Shown here: piece after piece, positions 62,503 to 64,000 of the stretch | Layout of the letters: each line of letters begins with the position of its first letter | Numbering within the stretch: the stretch's first letter is position 1 | From: Ustilago trichophora | Lineage: Eukaryota > Basidiomycota > Ustilaginomycetes > Ustilaginales > Ustilaginaceae | Reading direction: 5' to 3' | Length of the DNA: 64,000 bases | Assembly: GCA_900323505.1 (NCBI GenBank) | Contig: OOIN01000024.1 | Location: 62,001 to 126,000, forward strand | Translations under genes and position numbers: made by a program | Notes under the pieces: model-generated | Database searches by the model: none | Seen by the model: only the letters and a program-made list of their open reading frames with translations | What the model was told of the DNA's origin: nothing

Positions 62503-63256
62503 GATGAATACAGCGCTAGATAAACCCAACCGAGCTTAGGCAAATGTAAGACCGATGTCGTTGTCGCAAGCTTGATCAGCAAGGTATAAATCGTTGTTGA
62601 TGAGTTGCCAGCTGTGAACCACGTACCCAAACCAATGCAGAATGGAATCGTGAACGATGAGAAAGTTGCCCCCCCCAGCCGGTGATGGTCAGTAACGACG
62701 AATATAGTGGAAGAAATAGATGTGAAACAACACTCGAGATGGCGAGCTGAAAACAAAAGTGTTGGATTAGCTCGGTCAAGGTTCGTACACTCCCCAGATG
62801 TGGAGAGTCACAGTCGCGCTCTACTGCCTTGATTTCTCTTTGAAACAAAAAAATTGGGCCGCGTGACACGCGTCCACACTTTGACCTCTCGCGCAAATTA
62901 GGCCCCACCCACCACCCAACACACTCAGCCATTTTTTACATGGAACCTCGAATTGCGAAACAGCTCTCATAGATTCACGGTCCAAGCTGTCATGGCTCGT
63001 AGTCACAGCAGTCAAACTCTCGGCGGTAATATGTACAAGTAATCGTCACATTGCAAAGCAGAGAGTCTCGTCTTGGACCCTTGAAACAAACAGGAGAAGA
63101 CAAAAGAAAAAGGCGACAAAGAGCATAGAAGAGCCTCAGCTGGCAATTCTACCCTCAAGGCAAATCAGAATGTAGAGGTGTGTATGTTGTGCAGAACCAA
63201 GTCCCCACGAGGTGCACACCAGCGCGCTACTCAATGAGGATCGATTATTTCGGTGA
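62503..63256. other. NSE4 promoter and YPT1 3' region
   Basis: 754 bases between two tandem minus-strand genes. It includes an ACGCGT box at 62868-62873, about 370 bases upstream of the NSE4 start. ORFs here are unconserved. Confidence 0.5.
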
Positions 63257-63691
63257 TTAACAGCATCCACCGTTCGACTGCTGCGAAACATTCTGACCCT
63301 GACCAACCTTGAGCGTGCTCTTGCCACCAGCCTGGTTGTTGACGGTGCTGCTTCCCATACGATCTTTGATCTGCTTGGCCATGGTCAAGAAGGCCTGCTC
63401 GACGTTGGTCGCCGACTTGGCCGAGGTCTCGAGGAATGGAATCTGCAACTGGTCGGCAAACTCCTTGGCAGTGGCGTACTCTACCACCTTCTTGTTGGTC
63501 AAATCCGACTTGTTACCGACGAGAAGCTTGTTGACGCCTTCGCAGGCGTATCGGTCAATCTCTTGGAGCCACTGCTTGACGTTGCTGAAAGTGTCGTTGT
63601 CTGTCACGTCGTAGACCACAATGATACCGTGAGCACCGCGGTAGTATGACGAGGTGATGGTTCGGAATCGCTCCTGTCCGGCAGTGTCCCA
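63257..63691 (-). CDS. YPT1: Rab GTPase YPT1 (Rab1), 3' part, truncated by the window edge
   Basis: Last coding exon of a Rab1-type GTPase for ER-to-Golgi transport and autophagy, 144 residues. It begins at an acceptor (AATAACAG) with [19 protein letters not shown], the switch II region. It then contains the guanine-binding NKSD and ETSAKSATN motifs and ends in the double-geranylgeranyl signal GGCC. About 61 N-terminal residues (P-loop and switch I) are missing. They must lie beyond base 64000, because the 309 bases up to the edge contain no Rab coding sequence. The EIDRYA and KEFAD segments favour Rab1/Ypt1 over Sec4/Rab8. Confidence 0.93.
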   Translation of the reverse strand, partial: WDTAGQERFRTITSSYYRGAHGIIVVYDVTDNDTFSNVKQWLQEIDRYACEGVNKLLVGNKSDLTNKKVVEYATAKEFADQLQIPFLETSAKSATNVEQAFLTMAKQIKDRMGSSTVNNQAGGKSTLKVGQGQNVSQQSNGGCC

Positions 63692-64000
63692 CTGTTATTG
63701 TGAGGTAGAGCAGCATACAATGTGAAAGAAAGAAAGCGTCAGTCCCAGCTATTTCGATGTCAACATTTCCTGTCGTGCACCGCCGCCATCTTCTCTCTGT
63801 CTGTCCCAACAGGCTGCATGGCTTCGCGATCCTGCCGTGGGCTCGTAAAGAAACCGCGTGAACTGCGATATCAGCGAAGTCCGAGCTGTTCTGGGCTGTA
63901 TCCTTGCCTCGGGATGTTTACACGTGCGAGGCTGTACGATAGCGGTAGTCTAGCGATCCACAACAAGGCATGCGGGAGATCCTTTAGCCGTGTACATCCA
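63692..64000 (-). other. Partial intron of YPT1, longer than 309 nt
   Basis: Sequence upstream of the YPT1 acceptor at 63692. No exon coding for the switch I or P-loop region is found to the window edge, so the intron is at least 309 nt. No RNA gene is recognised inside it. Confidence 0.7.

Overview
The window is a 64-kb piece of nuclear DNA from a basidiomycete fungus, most likely a smut or smut-related yeast (Ustilaginales: Ustilago, Sporisorium, Pseudozyma, Moesziomyces). The evidence is gene-dense, intron-poor eukaryotic DNA, short fungal introns with GTAAGT donors, strong C-ending codon bias in highly expressed genes, CA/CT-rich leaders, and a 1414-residue multi-KH protein that fits Khd4 of Ustilago maydis. 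The species call is inference. I found no transposon, CRISPR array, prophage or secondary-metabolite cluster. This is core, housekeeping chromosome.

Layout, left to right: PDA1 (pyruvate dehydrogenase E1 alpha, +), NUP170 (nucleoporin, -), PRI2 (primase large subunit, +), ADE12 (adenylosuccinate synthase, +), a 4-kb stretch without a recognisable gene, GLT1 (NADH-glutamate synthase, +), RPL3 (+, three coding exons plus a leader intron), SDH4 (complex II anchor, +, three exons), SSF1 (Brix ribosome-assembly factor, +), an unnamed Zn2Cys6 regulator with four Cys-Cys motifs (-), SYF1 (splicing, +), IRE1 (unfolded-protein sensor, +), RCL1 (18S rRNA processing, +), tRNA-Lys(CUU) with an intron (-), BPL1 (biotin ligase, +), GET3 (tail-anchor ATPase, +), a 2.5-kb repeat-rich intergenic region, KHD4 (+), RPB5 (+), ERF4 (Ras palmitoylation subunit, +, four exons), an SRR1-like gene (+), NSE4 (Smc5/6 subunit, -, two exons) and the 3' part of YPT1 (Rab1 GTPase, -), which runs off the right edge.

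There is no operon logic. Genes are independent units, though several themes recur: ribosome production (RPL3, SSF1, RCL1), the secretory pathway and ER (IRE1, GET3, YPT1, ERF4), mitochondrial carbon metabolism (PDA1, SDH4), nitrogen and purine metabolism (GLT1, ADE12), and chromosome maintenance (PRI2, NSE4). Codon use falls into two classes. PDA1, ADE12, GLT1 and RPL3 use almost only C-ending codons, so they carry very long meaningless antisense ORFs. SSF1, RCL1, SRR1 and NSE4 are unbiased.

I did not find a convincing new multi-gene system. The observations most worth checking are the Cys-doublet array in the Zn2Cys6 regulator, complementary (GA)n and (CT)n tracts flanking exon 2 of ERF4, a 36-nt A tract directly before the NSE4 splice acceptor, a strong splice donor and large gap upstream of GLT1, an AUG-less open N-terminal extension of BPL1, and a cluster of TACTGTA/TACAGTA motifs near 49.4-50.0 kb. 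Introns were placed by eye from splice motifs, frame and family conservation, without transcript data.
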